Positions 6,226 to 6,326 of a stretch of DNA of 6,326 bases are shown piece after piece (within the stretch, counting starts at the first letter, position 1; each line of letters starts with the position of its first letter). The notes beneath the pieces were generated by a model. The model was not told where the DNA came from and did no database searches. It worked only from the letters and a program-made list of their open reading frames with translations. Both the position numbers and the translations under genes were made by a program. Source of the DNA: Candidatus Kapaibacterium sp. (GTDB lineage Bacteria > Bacteroidota > Ignavibacteria > Kapaibacteriales > UBA2268); contig CALHRB010000065.1 in assembly GCA_938038165.1 (NCBI GenBank), forward strand, positions 1-6,326, read 5' to 3'.

Positions 6226-6300
6226 TGGGCGCTGAAGGATTCGAACCTCCGACCCTCTGCTTGTAAGGCAGATGCTCTAAACCAGCTGAGCTAAGCGCCC
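6226..6300 (-). tRNA. tRNA-Val (anticodon UAC)
   Basis: The minus strand folds into a complete cloverleaf. The acceptor stem GGGCGCT/AGCGCCC is perfect, with discriminator A at 6226. The D-arm contains AGCTCAGCTGG. The anticodon stem TCTGC/GCAGA holds the loop CTTACAA, giving anticodon TAC (plus-strand 6263-6265), which reads valine codons. The T-arm is GGAGG-TTCGAAT-CCTTC with one G-T pair. CCA is not encoded (CTC follows the discriminator), so it must be added after transcription. The gene is intact, so if the element uses it as an attachment site, integration has kept or restored its 3' end. Confidence 0.97.
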
Positions 6301-6326
6301 TTAATTTTTTTTATCATCAGATGCTC

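Noticed and set aside
6318..6326. CAGATGCTC at the right edge, repeating a 9-mer of the tRNA (6269-6277)
   Set aside because: Nine bases cut off by the window end, with no other tRNA features around it; could be chance or part of something outside the window.
1..6326. CRISPR array, reverse transcriptase/retron, toxin-antitoxin or defence genes
   Set aside because: No regularly spaced repeats and no reverse-transcriptase, nuclease or toxin-antitoxin motifs were seen on either strand.

Overview
The window is strongly AT-rich bacterial DNA that reads as one compact integrated genetic element beside a tRNA gene. The standard genetic code fits every gene. Two genes (primase-helicase and integrase) have clear AAAGGA/AAGGAG ribosome-binding sites; the other three have none that is convincing. 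Composition and the Asn/Lys/Ile-rich proteins would suit a low-GC Bacteroidota/Ignavibacteriota-like host or a low-GC Firmicute. The sequence does not settle the lineage, so the taxonomic guess is weak.

Left part (1-1752): a strong GC-rich hairpin (27-63) lies just past the 3' end of a minus-strand gene (100-1320). That gene encodes a sigma-54-activator-type AAA+ ATPase with a degenerate receiver-like N-terminus and no C-terminal DNA-binding domain. Divergent from it, with the two start regions overlapping by 9 bp, is a small helix-turn-helix (HTH) protein gene (1312-1752).

Middle (1753-4675): a 445-bp non-coding stretch carries five degenerate copies of a TYCCRWTTY motif and a 13-bp palindrome. 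It leads into a large primase-helicase gene. The protein fuses an archaeo-eukaryotic primase (AEP) catalytic domain, a four-cysteine PriL-like domain, a D5-type superfamily 3 (SF3) helicase and a winged-helix-like tail.

Right part (4676-6326): a small excisionase-like HTH gene and a tyrosine recombinase follow at 16-bp and 2-bp gaps, probably in one operon with the primase. About 150 bp further on is an intrinsic terminator serving a minus-strand tRNA-Val(UAC) gene at 6226-6300.

Taken together this looks like a P4-like satellite or integrative plasmid: Int and Xis for integration and excision, a fused primase-helicase for autonomous replication from a nearby iteron-like region, and an unusual two-gene regulatory module. 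No capsid, packaging, mobilisation or defence genes are visible here. The left boundary and any cargo may lie outside the window. The most interesting feature is the sigma-54-type ATPase that lacks its own DNA-binding domain and is paired head-to-head with a separate HTH protein.
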